Shown here: in pieces, positions 1 to 7,800 of the stretch | Position numbering within the stretch: position 1 is the first letter of the stretch | Layout of the letters: every line of letters starts with the position of its first letter | Assembly (NCBI RefSeq): GCF_963674565.1 | Contig: NZ_OY771430.1 | Coordinates: 5,890,001 to 5,954,000 of the forward strand | DNA: 64,000 bases | Reading direction: 5' to 3' | Source: an uncultured Carboxylicivirga sp. | GTDB lineage: Bacteria > Bacteroidota > Bacteroidia > Bacteroidales > Marinilabiliaceae | Program-made: the position numbers and the translations under genes | Notes under the pieces: generated by a model | Seen by the model: only the letters and a program-made list of their open reading frames with translations | Told to the model about the DNA's origin: nothing | The model's database searches: none

Positions 1-732
1 AATGTCCCTAACAGTTCGTATTCTTTCAATTTCAATTTTCTTGTTTTCAACCTTCTTAATCTCATTAAGAGAGAGGAAATCTCTATTGGGTTGATAACGT
101 TTAACCTTAAAATTTATGTATGGATTCTTATTGATTAAACCTAAGGCAATTGAATCATTTAATACTTTTTTCAATTTTTTATGATAGTGCCCAATTGTAT
201 TAGGACCGACTCCATGATGTATTTTTAAGAATGAGTCAAATGAGGCTATAAACTTGTAATTGATGCCTGATAAAGGGATATCTGTTTTTTTATAGGTTAC
301 TTTAATAAATTCCTTGAGTCTCCCAAAAATGGTTTTATAATGTTTGTAGGTCCCATAAGAATAGTCATATCCAACACGCCTATGAATATCATCAAGAATG
401 GTTTGAAAGGTATCAACAATGAAATGTTGGGGAGTGTTGGTTAAACATTCTTTTAGGCTGTTGATGTCATATGGATTTCCAAGAGATTCTAATTGGTAAT
501 ATTTATCAAAAATGGTATTTGAAAAATTATTTAGTTTTTTGTTCAAATTCCTTGAATTCTCAGCTAGAGGTGCAACCTTCTGAGCTAAATTATCCCAATC
601 GCATGAATTTAAATACACACCTGTTGACAATTCTATCCTTTTTAAATCAATTGTACATCGAATGTAAACAGGATATTTACCATCTTTTCTGCGTTTTGAT
701 TTTTTTAATAAAAAGTTAGTAATGAGCCTCAT
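1..732 (-). CDS. Tyrosine recombinase (integrase), N-terminal part, cut by window edge
   Basis: An open frame starts at an ATG at 732 and runs without a stop off the left edge (244 codons visible). Residues about 1-90 resemble the arm-type DNA-binding domain of Bacteroidota conjugative-element integrases, with a basic start (MRLITNFLLKKSKRRKDGKY). Residues about 105-205 look like the SAM-like core-binding domain, and the catalytic domain begins near residue 220 (RDFLSLNEIKKVE). The Arg-His-Arg-Tyr catalytic residues lie outside the window. It sits about 300 bp downstream of the 3' end of tRNA-Arg, on the same strand, the usual arrangement for an element integrated at a tRNA gene. The family is recognised from domain layout and motif resemblance only. 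Whether the enzyme is intact cannot be seen. Confidence 0.85.
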   Translation of the reverse strand, partial: MRLITNFLLKKSKRRKDGKYPVYIRCTIDLKRIELSTGVYLNSCDWDNLAQKVAPLAENSRNLNKKLNNFSNTIFDKYYQLESLGNPYDINSLKECLTNTPQHFIVDTFQTILDDIHRRVGYDYSYGTYKHYKTIFGRLKEFIKVTYKKTDIPLSGINYKFIASFDSFLKIHHGVGPNTIGHYHKKLKKVLNDSIALGLINKNPYINFKVKRYQPNRDFLSLNEIKKVENKKIEIERIRTVRDI

Positions 733-765
733 AATTCAATATTTTAAAATTATTTATCAATAATT

Positions 766-921
766 GGTCTCGATAGGTCTCGGCAAATTCGAATTTACAC
801 ACTTGAATTATCGAAATAAAACCCAAAATGACCTAAATTGAACCAATATAAATTTCAAAATATCAGAAGGTTATGATTTGCCGAGACCTGTTTTTTAAAA
901 AAATGAATAGGTCTCGGTAAA
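766..921. repeat. Repeats of AGGTCTCGGNAAA next to the integrase start
   Basis: AGGTCTCGGCAAA is at 775-787 and its exact reverse complement TTTGCCGAGACCT at 877-889. A third copy with one change, AGGTCTCGGTAAA, is at 909-921, and a half copy GGTCTCG is at 766-772. A 12-bp palindrome AAATTCGAATTT (785-796) overlaps the first copy. Repeats beside an integrase gene and a tRNA are typical of arm-type integrase or excisionase binding sites; that role is inferred. Confidence 0.6.
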
Positions 922-973
922 GTCTCTTTTAAGAGGGTATTTTAAGCGATTTTTTGGTATTTGAGGGAAAAAC

Positions 974-1007
974 AAAAGCGCTTAAAACCTTCATTTTAAG
1001 CGCTTTT
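974..1007 (-). terminator. Terminator downstream of tRNA-Arg
   Basis: A perfect 14-bp inverted repeat AAAAGCGCTTAAAA / TTTTAAGCGCTTTT has a 6-nt loop. On the minus strand it is followed by a T-rich stretch, as expected for a Rho-independent terminator of the tRNA-Arg transcript. A partial direct copy of its right arm (ATTTTAAGCGATTTTTT) lies at 939-955. Confidence 0.75.
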
Positions 1008-1031
1008 TGTTGTTTGTGATGTTCTTTTCAG

Positions 1032-1105
1032 TGATTCCGACGGGATTCGAACCCATGACCCACAGCTTAGAAGGCTGTTGCTCTATCCAGCTGAGCTACG
1101 GAACC
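1032..1105 (-). tRNA. tRNA-Arg (anticodon TCT)
   Basis: The reverse complement folds as a cloverleaf: acceptor GGTTCCG pairs with CGGAATC with one G-T pair, anticodon stem ACAGC/GCTGT, loop CTTCTAA with anticodon TCT, T-loop TTCGAAT, discriminator A. CCA is not encoded. A promoter matching the Bacteroidota consensus lies just upstream and a terminator downstream. Its 3' end faces the integrase gene and is the likely integration target. Confidence 0.95.
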
Positions 1106-1135
1106 ATCCTTGAATGCCTTTTTCTAAAAGCGATG

Positions 1136-1166
1136 CAAAGATAATCATTCAAGTTAATCTGTCAAA
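1136..1166 (-). promoter_or_regulatory. Promoter of tRNA-Arg
   Basis: On the minus strand TTTG (1166-1163) is separated by exactly 19 nt from TATCTTTG (1143-1136), matching the Bacteroidota primary sigma consensus TTTG-N19-TAnnTTTG. The -7 box lies about 30 nt before the mature tRNA 5' end. Confidence 0.8.
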
Positions 1167-1323
1167 AGTATTTTCTTAAAAAATAGCGAAAGAAATACTT
1201 TTGTGTTGGAATAAGTGATGTAGGTATTTGGTAATTAGGATGATTGTGTCGTTTGGGTAAAAACAATATTTATTCATCTTTATTGATTTTGCTTTTTGTA
1301 GCTTTGCACCAAAATAGAGAGGA

Positions 1324-2685
1324 ATGTCTGAGAGGAACGTAAAAGAGCTGGAAAGTGAGAAAATTTCAAAACTACTTTATAAATATTTTATGCCTGCTTT
1401 TGCAGGAGTAATTATCAGTTCGCTTTATAATATAGTCGATCGTATATTCATTGGTCAGGGGGTGGGTTCATTGGCACTTTCGGGATTAAGTGCTATTTTC
1501 CCAATTATGGTTATTATGGTTGCCTTTGGAATGCTTATAGGCGTTGGTGCAGGCGTAAGGGTGTCATTTAATCTAGGGAAAAAGGATTTCGACAGGGCAG
1601 AGAAGGTGTTGGGAAATGCATTTGTGTTAATGGTAGTTGTTTCTTTATTTATTACCCTTATAGGGTTCCTTATTAAGCATCCGTTATTAACTTTCTTTGG
1701 AGTAAATGACGAGACATATGAATATGCTAACGACTATTTGGATATTATTTTATCAGGGACTGTTTTTCATATCGTTGGTTATTCGCTGAATAATCTTATA
1801 CGATCAGAAGGAAGTGCCAAAACGGCCATGTTTTCAATGCTTATTGCGGCCGGGCTTAATATTATTCTGGACCCTATCTTCATTTTCTGGTTTGATATGG
1901 GAGTGAAGGGAGCTGCTTATGCTACAGTCATTTCACAAATAGTATTGTGTTTTTGGGTGCTGGCTCATTTTCGAAGCGAAAGAGCAGTAATTCGTTTACA
2001 TTCCAGAAATTTCAGGATAAAAAGAGATATTGTATGGTATATTATTACCATCGGTTTTTCTCCATTTGCCATGCAGCTGGCTTCCAGTCTGGTATTTGGT
2101 ACTTTTAATGTGCAATTGGTTGAGTATGGAGGTGATATTGCTGTTGGGGCCATGGGTATCATTTTAAGTATTGCCATGCTGATGGTGATGACGGTAATAG
2201 CCATTAATATGGCAGCACAACCAATAATCAGTTTTAATTTTGGAGGTAAGAACTTTATCCGGGTTAAAGAAACACTGGTAATTAGTTTAATTGCAGCTAC
2301 TATCATATCGGTTATTGGATTTCTGGCAGGTGAATTATTCCCGCGAGCTATCATTAAGCTTTTTAATACTAACGATAGTCAGTTGTTGGAGATAGGTGTT
2401 AAAGGTTTGCGAATATTTCTACTTGCCTTACCTCTTGTAGGATTTCAGATTATTACGGGTAATTATTTTCAATCGACAGGAAAAGCCGGTTTGGCAGCAT
2501 TAATTTCCTTGCTTCGTCAGGTAATTGTTTTATTGCCTGTTTTGCTTATTTTACCCAAGTATTACGGTCTGGAGGGTGTTTGGTTTGCAGGACCTATAGC
2601 AGATACCATTTCAGCTTTTGTAACGTTCTTTTTTTTGCTTAGAGAGATGCGTAAGCTTAATGCACAAATTGCTGTTTACAATTAA
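1324..2685 (+). CDS. MATE family efflux transporter
   Basis: A 453-aa inner-membrane protein with about 12 hydrophobic segments in two similar halves. The N-terminal stretch YFMPAFAGVIISSLYNIVD followed by IFIGQGVG is typical of MATE proteins (NorM/DinF/MepA group), which export drugs and cationic compounds using Na+ or H+ gradients. The length is normal. The substrate cannot be told from sequence. A possible -7 box TAGCTTTG lies at 1299-1306, but no good -33 element is seen. The gene converges with the next one at a shared hairpin. A second MATE gene at 42.0-43.3 kb is a distant paralogue. Confidence 0.9.
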   Translation: MSERNVKELESEKISKLLYKYFMPAFAGVIISSLYNIVDRIFIGQGVGSLALSGLSAIFPIMVIMVAFGMLIGVGAGVRVSFNLGKKDFDRAEKVLGNAFVLMVVVSLFITLIGFLIKHPLLTFFGVNDETYEYANDYLDIILSGTVFHIVGYSLNNLIRSEGSAKTAMFSMLIAAGLNIILDPIFIFWFDMGVKGAAYATVISQIVLCFWVLAHFRSERAVIRLHSRNFRIKRDIVWYIITIGFSPFAMQLASSLVFGTFNVQLVEYGGDIAVGAMGIILSIAMLMVMTVIAINMAAQPIISFNFGGKNFIRVKETLVISLIAATIISVIGFLAGELFPRAIIKLFNTNDSQLLEIGVKGLRIFLLALPLVGFQIITGNYFQSTGKAGLAALISLLRQVIVLLPVLLILPKYYGLEGVWFAGPIADTISAFVTFFFLLREMRKLNAQIAVYN

Positions 2686-2708
2686 AAGGTTGGGGATGTT
2701 CAAAATAC

Positions 2709-2742
2709 AAAAGCCGAACATTAAAAAAATGTCCGGCTTTGC
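2709..2742. terminator. Bidirectional terminator between converging genes
   Basis: An imperfect inverted repeat, AAGCCGAACATT pairing with AATGTCCGGCTT around an A-rich loop and one internal mismatch, lies between the stop codons of the MATE gene and the oppositely oriented CarboxypepD_reg gene. It has A/T tracts on both sides. Confidence 0.65.
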
Positions 2743-2774
2743 TTTTATCACTATTATACTGTGGTAGGAATCTT

Positions 2775-4079
2775 CTAATGTTCCAGTTTATCCAGATTCT
2801 TTTGTATTTTTTTGATCGCTGTTTCAATGGATTTCTCAGGTTCAATTACATTGTATTTACCCCAGAAATTATCATCGGCAAAACCCAGTTGAGCATCAGT
2901 CATAACAATATTCATTTTCATTCTGTCTGATGATTTGAATGGTTTTTCATTTGTTGGTTTCCAGTCGGTCACAGCCATCTCAATTCCGGTATGATAAACG
3001 GAGTTGAATAAACGCTTATTCCATTTTACTTTAAAGGTTAATTCACCTCTTGAATAACCATAGATCCATTTACCATCTTTTTCACGATAGGATACCATAT
3101 AGCTGGCTTCAGTTGGATAGACTTCTGCACCGGCAGGTTTGCGTTTTATAAACATACGTGCTACAGCAACTTTATCTTCGGTATTAATGTTGTAAGTTGC
3201 ATTTACAATCGCCAGGCTTTCGGCATCAATATATAATTTGCCATAGAATAAAGGTTCTTGTACCCATTCGCGTTGAGCAAATTCAAGAACATAAAGTAAT
3301 CGGTTATCCTCACGGGTAATATTGGCAATGCTAAAAGTATAATCTTCAAGTACATCATAATCCAGAATCATATATGGATTTTTCATTATATCCAGCATTA
3401 TGGTTGAATAAGGGCCTCCTTGAAGCTTAAAAACAAGCGTGTCAAGTTTTGAATAATCGGCACTTTTTCGACCTTTCATCAGTCTGATCACATCTTGTCG
3501 ATCGTTACCGTACGAATGTTTGTAAACCTCAACTACAGCCTCTGAAAGGGATGCGTATTGTCGTCTGTTTTTGATGGTTTCTCTATAGAATGCTGTCATC
3601 AGGCTTTCATCCTGAATGTAGTTTTCGTTACGGCGTTGAATCACTGCTTGTATTAACAAGTATGGGTCTTTGGGGAAAACATTAATAGCATCAAGAGATA
3701 CTGTCAATAATTCGAGTTTGATTTTGTTTTTGACGTTCTTTAAATCTTTTATGTCGACTATTTTGCTTTTGTAACCAATGTAAGAAATAGTCAGTTTTTT
3801 GTTAAGCATCTCATTTGGAATCTTCAAGCTGAAATCACCCTCTGAATTGGATACGGTTGCAATGTTGGTATCTTCAACGGTTAGGTTGGCAAAGATCAAT
3901 GGAGATCCATTGTCTGAATCCATTATGGTTCCTTTTACAAGCTTATAAGATAGTGTATCATTCTGATCCTGTTTTTTCAGAAATGTACTTCCCAGTATAT
4001 TTCCCGAAATAAAAAGAGCAATAATTAATAGTGTAAATACACGATTAATTTGGGCTGAGAAAAAAGGATTTGCTTTCAT
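2775..4079 (-). CDS. Secreted CarboxypepD_reg-like domain protein
   Basis: A 434-aa protein with an N-terminal signal or anchor sequence (hydrophobic stretch VFTLLIIALFISGNILG). A carboxypeptidase-regulatory-like beta-sandwich follows at about residues 45-125 (KGTIMDSDNGSPLIFANLTV). The rest is a beta-rich region of the kind common in Bacteroidota envelope proteins (MTAFYRETIKNRRQYASLSE). The function is unknown; surface or periplasmic location is likely. An ATG 12 nt upstream (4091) is in frame. I prefer 4079 because the 18 nt around that start are identical to those around the start of pgl (6156-6173). No TonB-receptor barrel is present. Confidence 0.75.
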   Translation of the reverse strand: MKANPFFSAQINRVFTLLIIALFISGNILGSTFLKKQDQNDTLSYKLVKGTIMDSDNGSPLIFANLTVEDTNIATVSNSEGDFSLKIPNEMLNKKLTISYIGYKSKIVDIKDLKNVKNKIKLELLTVSLDAINVFPKDPYLLIQAVIQRRNENYIQDESLMTAFYRETIKNRRQYASLSEAVVEVYKHSYGNDRQDVIRLMKGRKSADYSKLDTLVFKLQGGPYSTIMLDIMKNPYMILDYDVLEDYTFSIANITREDNRLLYVLEFAQREWVQEPLFYGKLYIDAESLAIVNATYNINTEDKVAVARMFIKRKPAGAEVYPTEASYMVSYREKDGKWIYGYSRGELTFKVKWNKRLFNSVYHTGIEMAVTDWKPTNEKPFKSSDRMKMNIVMTDAQLGFADDNFWGKYNVIEPEKSIETAIKKIQKNLDKLEH

Positions 4080-4198
4080 GGTATATAGCATTAATTGATT
4101 TTACTTGTGCTTTCGGATTAAGGACAAGTAATCAATTAAAATACCCTTACTCGGAATTGAAATTTTTTAATACAGAATTGAATTGGAATAATTTAGGT

Positions 4199-5374
4199 TT
4201 ATAACCTGATACCCATTACCAGTATGTCATCTATCTGATCATTAGATCCTTTCCAATCAATAAAATGTTTTTCAAGTTGGTCTTTTTGCTCTTCCATTGG
4301 AAGCGGATGAACCTCCGAAATTAACTGACGAAAACCTTTTTGCATCAGTTTTTTATCATTCGGTCCACCAAATTGAGAAGCATATCCATCAGAATACATG
4401 TAAAGGCAATCCCCATTCTCATAATTGATTGTATGATTTCGGAATGAGCGGTCAACTTCGCCATATGAAACCGGCATGTGATCTGCAGGATAAATATTCA
4501 GGAAATTATTTCTGATGAGAATAATTGGATTAAAAGCACCTGCAAATTGTAGTTCTTTCTTTGTTTTATTAATGGTTACAATGCTAATATCCATTCCGTC
4601 CTTAATCTCACTTTTTTCGTCCTGTTGTAATGAGTCAATCACTATTTCTCTCAGGCGATCGAGAATTTTGGCGGGTTCTGTTTCTCCTCTGTTATTAATT
4701 ATTTCATGAAGGTAAGCAACGCCAAACATGCTCATAATGGCACCGGGAACTCCATGTCCTGTGCAGTCGGCTGCAACAATAATTACTTTGTTATCAATCT
4801 CACTAACCCAATAAAAGTCACCACTTACAATATCTCGTGGTTTTAGCATCACAAAATATTCAGGCAGCAAACGATCCAAATCTTCTTTCTTGGGAAGGCT
4901 GGCATTCTGAATTTTCTTTGCATATTCTATGCTGTCGGTCAATTTTTTATTGATAGCCTCAATTTTCTGTATCAATCGCTTGTTCTGATCACGTGCCATT
5001 TTAATAGCAACCTGCGTTTTAACACGTGCTTTGAGCTCCAGTATATTAAATGGTTTTGAAATAAAATCGACTGCTCCGGCCTCAAAACCTTTTATGATAC
5101 TGTCCATATCGTTCTGACCGGTTATAAAGATGACCGGAATTTCTCTGGTTGCTTCGTTACTTTTCAGAATTTTACAGACTTCAAATCCATCAATGCCAGG
5201 CATAATAATGTCCAATAATATCAGGTCTGGTTTTTCTCTTGATAAAGCCAACTCCAAAGCCGAATCACCATCCATTGCAGAATAGGTGATATACTTTGAT
5301 AACGCATCTTTTAATATCTCAAGATTAACCTGAGAGTCGTCAACAAGTAATATTGTTGGTTTTGTATTTATCAT
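4199..5374 (-). CDS. Response regulator with SpoIIE/RsbU-type PP2C phosphatase output
   Basis: A 391-aa cytoplasmic protein. Residues 1-125 are a receiver domain with acidic pair D12-D13, phospho-acceptor D55 in LILLDIIMPGIDG, and a conserved Lys in FISKP. A short coiled linker (about 130-160) leads to a PP2C/SpoIIE phosphatase domain (about 175-391) with VAADCTGHGVPGAIMSMFG and the metal-site stretch CLYMYSDGYASQFGG. Such proteins dephosphorylate anti-anti-sigma factors in partner-switching pathways. No STAS or HPK-type anti-sigma partner is in this window, so its targets and sensor kinase are unknown. The gene appears monocistronic. Confidence 0.9.
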   Translation of the reverse strand: MINTKPTILLVDDSQVNLEILKDALSKYITYSAMDGDSALELALSREKPDLILLDIIMPGIDGFEVCKILKSNEATREIPVIFITGQNDMDSIIKGFEAGAVDFISKPFNILELKARVKTQVAIKMARDQNKRLIQKIEAINKKLTDSIEYAKKIQNASLPKKEDLDRLLPEYFVMLKPRDIVSGDFYWVSEIDNKVIIVAADCTGHGVPGAIMSMFGVAYLHEIINNRGETEPAKILDRLREIVIDSLQQDEKSEIKDGMDISIVTINKTKKELQFAGAFNPIILIRNNFLNIYPADHMPVSYGEVDRSFRNHTINYENGDCLYMYSDGYASQFGGPNDKKLMQKGFRQLISEVHPLPMEEQKDQLEKHFIDWKGSNDQIDDILVMGIRL

Positions 5375-5453
5375 AGATGTATAATGGATATATACAAGTT
5401 ACGGAAAATGTCAAGTAAAAGTTTGATATGATGATAAAATGTTAAAATTTATT

Positions 5454-6167
5454 TTACTTGAGTTTTGATGCGGCTTCTGAATCAAGCAACCAGGTTGTTT
5501 GTTTATTACTGACAAGCGAGGCAGGATAGTTTTTATAATTACCTGATTGATTTATTATTTCCTCAGCTTTTTCAGCCTTGTTAGCCCCTGTAACCAAAAA
5601 GAAAATTTTTTCTGAATTATTGATGGTTTTACCTGTAAGACTAACTCTCACCTGACCACTATCAGGATGTTGAGCCAAGGTGCAGATTTCATCTGATTCC
5701 CAAAGTTCGATTTGATGAGGGAAAATTGAAGCCGTATGCCCGTCATCACCCATTCCCAGCAACATAATATCAAATTGGGGTAGGTTATTTGAGTTAGGAA
5801 CATTTTCTTCAATACATGAGATGTAATCTTCCAACGCTTGCTGATTTGTTAGTTCTCCTTTAACCCTGAAGATATTAATGCCTTTGGTGCCAACATGATC
5901 AAAAAGGTATTCTTTAGTCATACCAAAGTTGCTTTCAATATCGTTTGGAGGAACACAACGTTCATCGCCCCAAAAAAACTTGATGGAAGCCCAATCTATG
6001 GTTTTAGCATATTCCTGTGCCCAAATCTTAAAGATGACTTTGGGTGTGCTACCGCCTGAGAGAGCAATGTAAAGCTCACTTTTTTGCTGCTGAACTTTTC
6101 TTATATAATCGGCAAGATAGTGAGCAATGGCATCTTTGCTTTCAAATACTTCAATATTTGCTTTCAT
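5454..6167 (-). CDS. pgl: 6-phosphogluconolactonase
   Basis: A 237-aa protein of the SugarP_isomerase/Pgl family, which hydrolyses 6-phosphogluconolactone in the oxidative pentose phosphate pathway. Signature stretches are YIALSGGSTPKVIF, FFWGDERCVPPNDIESNFGM and MLLGMGDDGHTASIFPH. The length is typical. It lies directly downstream of zwf on the same strand with a 67-nt gap, so the two successive steps are probably co-transcribed. The 18 nt around its start codon are identical to those of the gene starting at 4079. Confidence 0.95.
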   Translation of the reverse strand: MKANIEVFESKDAIAHYLADYIRKVQQQKSELYIALSGGSTPKVIFKIWAQEYAKTIDWASIKFFWGDERCVPPNDIESNFGMTKEYLFDHVGTKGINIFRVKGELTNQQALEDYISCIEENVPNSNNLPQFDIMLLGMGDDGHTASIFPHQIELWESDEICTLAQHPDSGQVRVSLTGKTINNSEKIFFLVTGANKAEKAEEIINQSGNYKNYPASLVSNKQTTWLLDSEAASKLK

Positions 6168-6234
6168 GGTATAAAAACAAAGTGTTTAATTGATTGGCAT
6201 TACAATTAAACAGGGTAAATACTAAAAAGAATCA

Positions 6235-7764
6235 TTATAATTCACAGTAATTTCCATCATTGGCAAGATTCTTACATGGGTATCGCCAGGTAATGTTATC
6301 ACCATCTATTAAATCATCAGATACATCAGGTCCCCATGTTCCTGCCGGATAACCATGTACTTTTATATCGTTATTGTTTTTCCAGGCTTTCAGAATCGGA
6401 TCGACAAACCTCCAGGCTGCTTCAACGGCATCACCCCTGTGGTACAGGGTGCTGTCACCCAGCATACAATCTAATAATAATCTCTCGTATGCACTTGGTA
6501 AATGAACACTGTCAAGATCGCTGTAATGGAAATCCATATTTACATTCTGTACTTTAAATCCGGCTCCGGGTACTTTCATTCCGAATTTAAATAGCAGACC
6601 TTCGTCAGGTTGTATACGAATGACTAATTGGTTATGGTTATTGACAATGCTTTCGTTATTAACAAAAAGGTGATGAGGCGTTGATTTAAAATGTATCACA
6701 ATTTCGGTTACTCTTGTTGGCAGCATTTTGCCACTTCTAATGTAGAATGGCACATCAGCCCAGCGCCAGTTATCGATGTAACATTTCATTGCCACAAAGG
6801 TCTCAGTTCTGGAATTAGGATCAACTCCTTTTTCATCACGATAGCCTTTTACTTTCTCACCCTTAATATTCGATGTAATATATTGACCTCTTATTACATA
6901 TTTCGAAACTTCTTCTTCTTTAATAGGACGTAGTGAATGGAAGACTTTTGCAATTTCGTTTCTTATATTGGTTGAATCAATAATTGTTGGAGGTTCCATG
7001 GCAACAAGCCCTACCAGCAATAATAAATGATTCTGAATCATATCCCGCATGGCACCAGATCCCTCATAATAGCCTCCCCGGTTACCTACGCCAATGTTCT
7101 CAGCAGAAGTAATTTCAACATGGTGAATGTAATTTCTATTCCATAGTGGTTCGAAAATACCATTGGAGAAACGAGTCACCAATAGATTTTGAACAGTCTC
7201 TTTTCCAAGGTAATGATCAATCCTGTATATCTGTTCTTCAGCAAAGTGTTGCAATAATTCTTTGTTGAGCTTTTGAGCTGTTTCCAGATCATAACCAAAT
7301 GGTTTTTCAACAATAAGTCTCTTAAATCCATCGGTTTCGGAACTTAATCCTTGTTTGGCCAGTTGAGCCGGAATAACGTTATACATGCTTGGTGGAGTCG
7401 CCATGTAGTAAATCAGGTTGCCATCAGTACCACATTTTTCATCCAATTCGCGCAATTGCCATTTTAGCAAGGCATATTCGTCGGGTGATTGAGTGTCAAA
7501 TGAGAAATAATAAAGTTTCTCTACAAAAGTTTTAATGGCATCTTTACCGGCAGGTTTAGTTACGGAAAATTGTTCTATTCCTTCCATCATTTTATTTCGG
7601 AAGTCTTCGTTTTCCATTTCTGTTCGACCTATACCTAATACTGCAAATTTTTGAGGCAACAGATCTTGATTAAATAAATCAAATACGGCTGGAATCAACT
7701 TGCGATAAGTTAAATCGCCAGAAGCTCCAAATATAACTAAGATATGGTTTTTAGGTTTTTTCAC
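6235..7764 (-). CDS. zwf: Glucose-6-phosphate dehydrogenase
   Basis: A 509-aa enzyme that oxidises glucose 6-phosphate to 6-phosphogluconolactone, producing NADPH. The N-terminal Rossmann motif GASGDLTYRKL is present, as are the active-site signature RIDHYLGKETVQNLL (catalytic His) and the substrate-binding EKPFGYDLETAQ. The length matches the bacterial family. The gene lies between hydE (36 nt upstream) and pgl (67 nt downstream), all on the minus strand, so one transcript hydE-zwf-pgl is plausible. No gnd gene is in the window. Confidence 0.96.
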   Translation of the reverse strand: MKKPKNHILVIFGASGDLTYRKLIPAVFDLFNQDLLPQKFAVLGIGRTEMENEDFRNKMMEGIEQFSVTKPAGKDAIKTFVEKLYYFSFDTQSPDEYALLKWQLRELDEKCGTDGNLIYYMATPPSMYNVIPAQLAKQGLSSETDGFKRLIVEKPFGYDLETAQKLNKELLQHFAEEQIYRIDHYLGKETVQNLLVTRFSNGIFEPLWNRNYIHHVEITSAENIGVGNRGGYYEGSGAMRDMIQNHLLLLVGLVAMEPPTIIDSTNIRNEIAKVFHSLRPIKEEEVSKYVIRGQYITSNIKGEKVKGYRDEKGVDPNSRTETFVAMKCYIDNWRWADVPFYIRSGKMLPTRVTEIVIHFKSTPHHLFVNNESIVNNHNQLVIRIQPDEGLLFKFGMKVPGAGFKVQNVNMDFHYSDLDSVHLPSAYERLLLDCMLGDSTLYHRGDAVEAAWRFVDPILKAWKNNNDIKVHGYPAGTWGPDVSDDLIDGDNITWRYPCKNLANDGNYCEL

Positions 7765-7800
7765 GGCAAATATGTTTCAATAATAAACTCCTGAAAAGCT

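Noticed and set aside
785..796. AAATTCGAATTT palindrome as a separate operator
   Set aside because: AT-rich 12-mers of this kind are expected by chance, and it overlaps the integrase-linked repeat; noted only with that feature.
766..921. Repeated GGTCTCG units as a CRISPR array
   Set aside because: Repeats are short, in mixed orientation and unevenly spaced, with no cas genes; integrase binding sites fit better.
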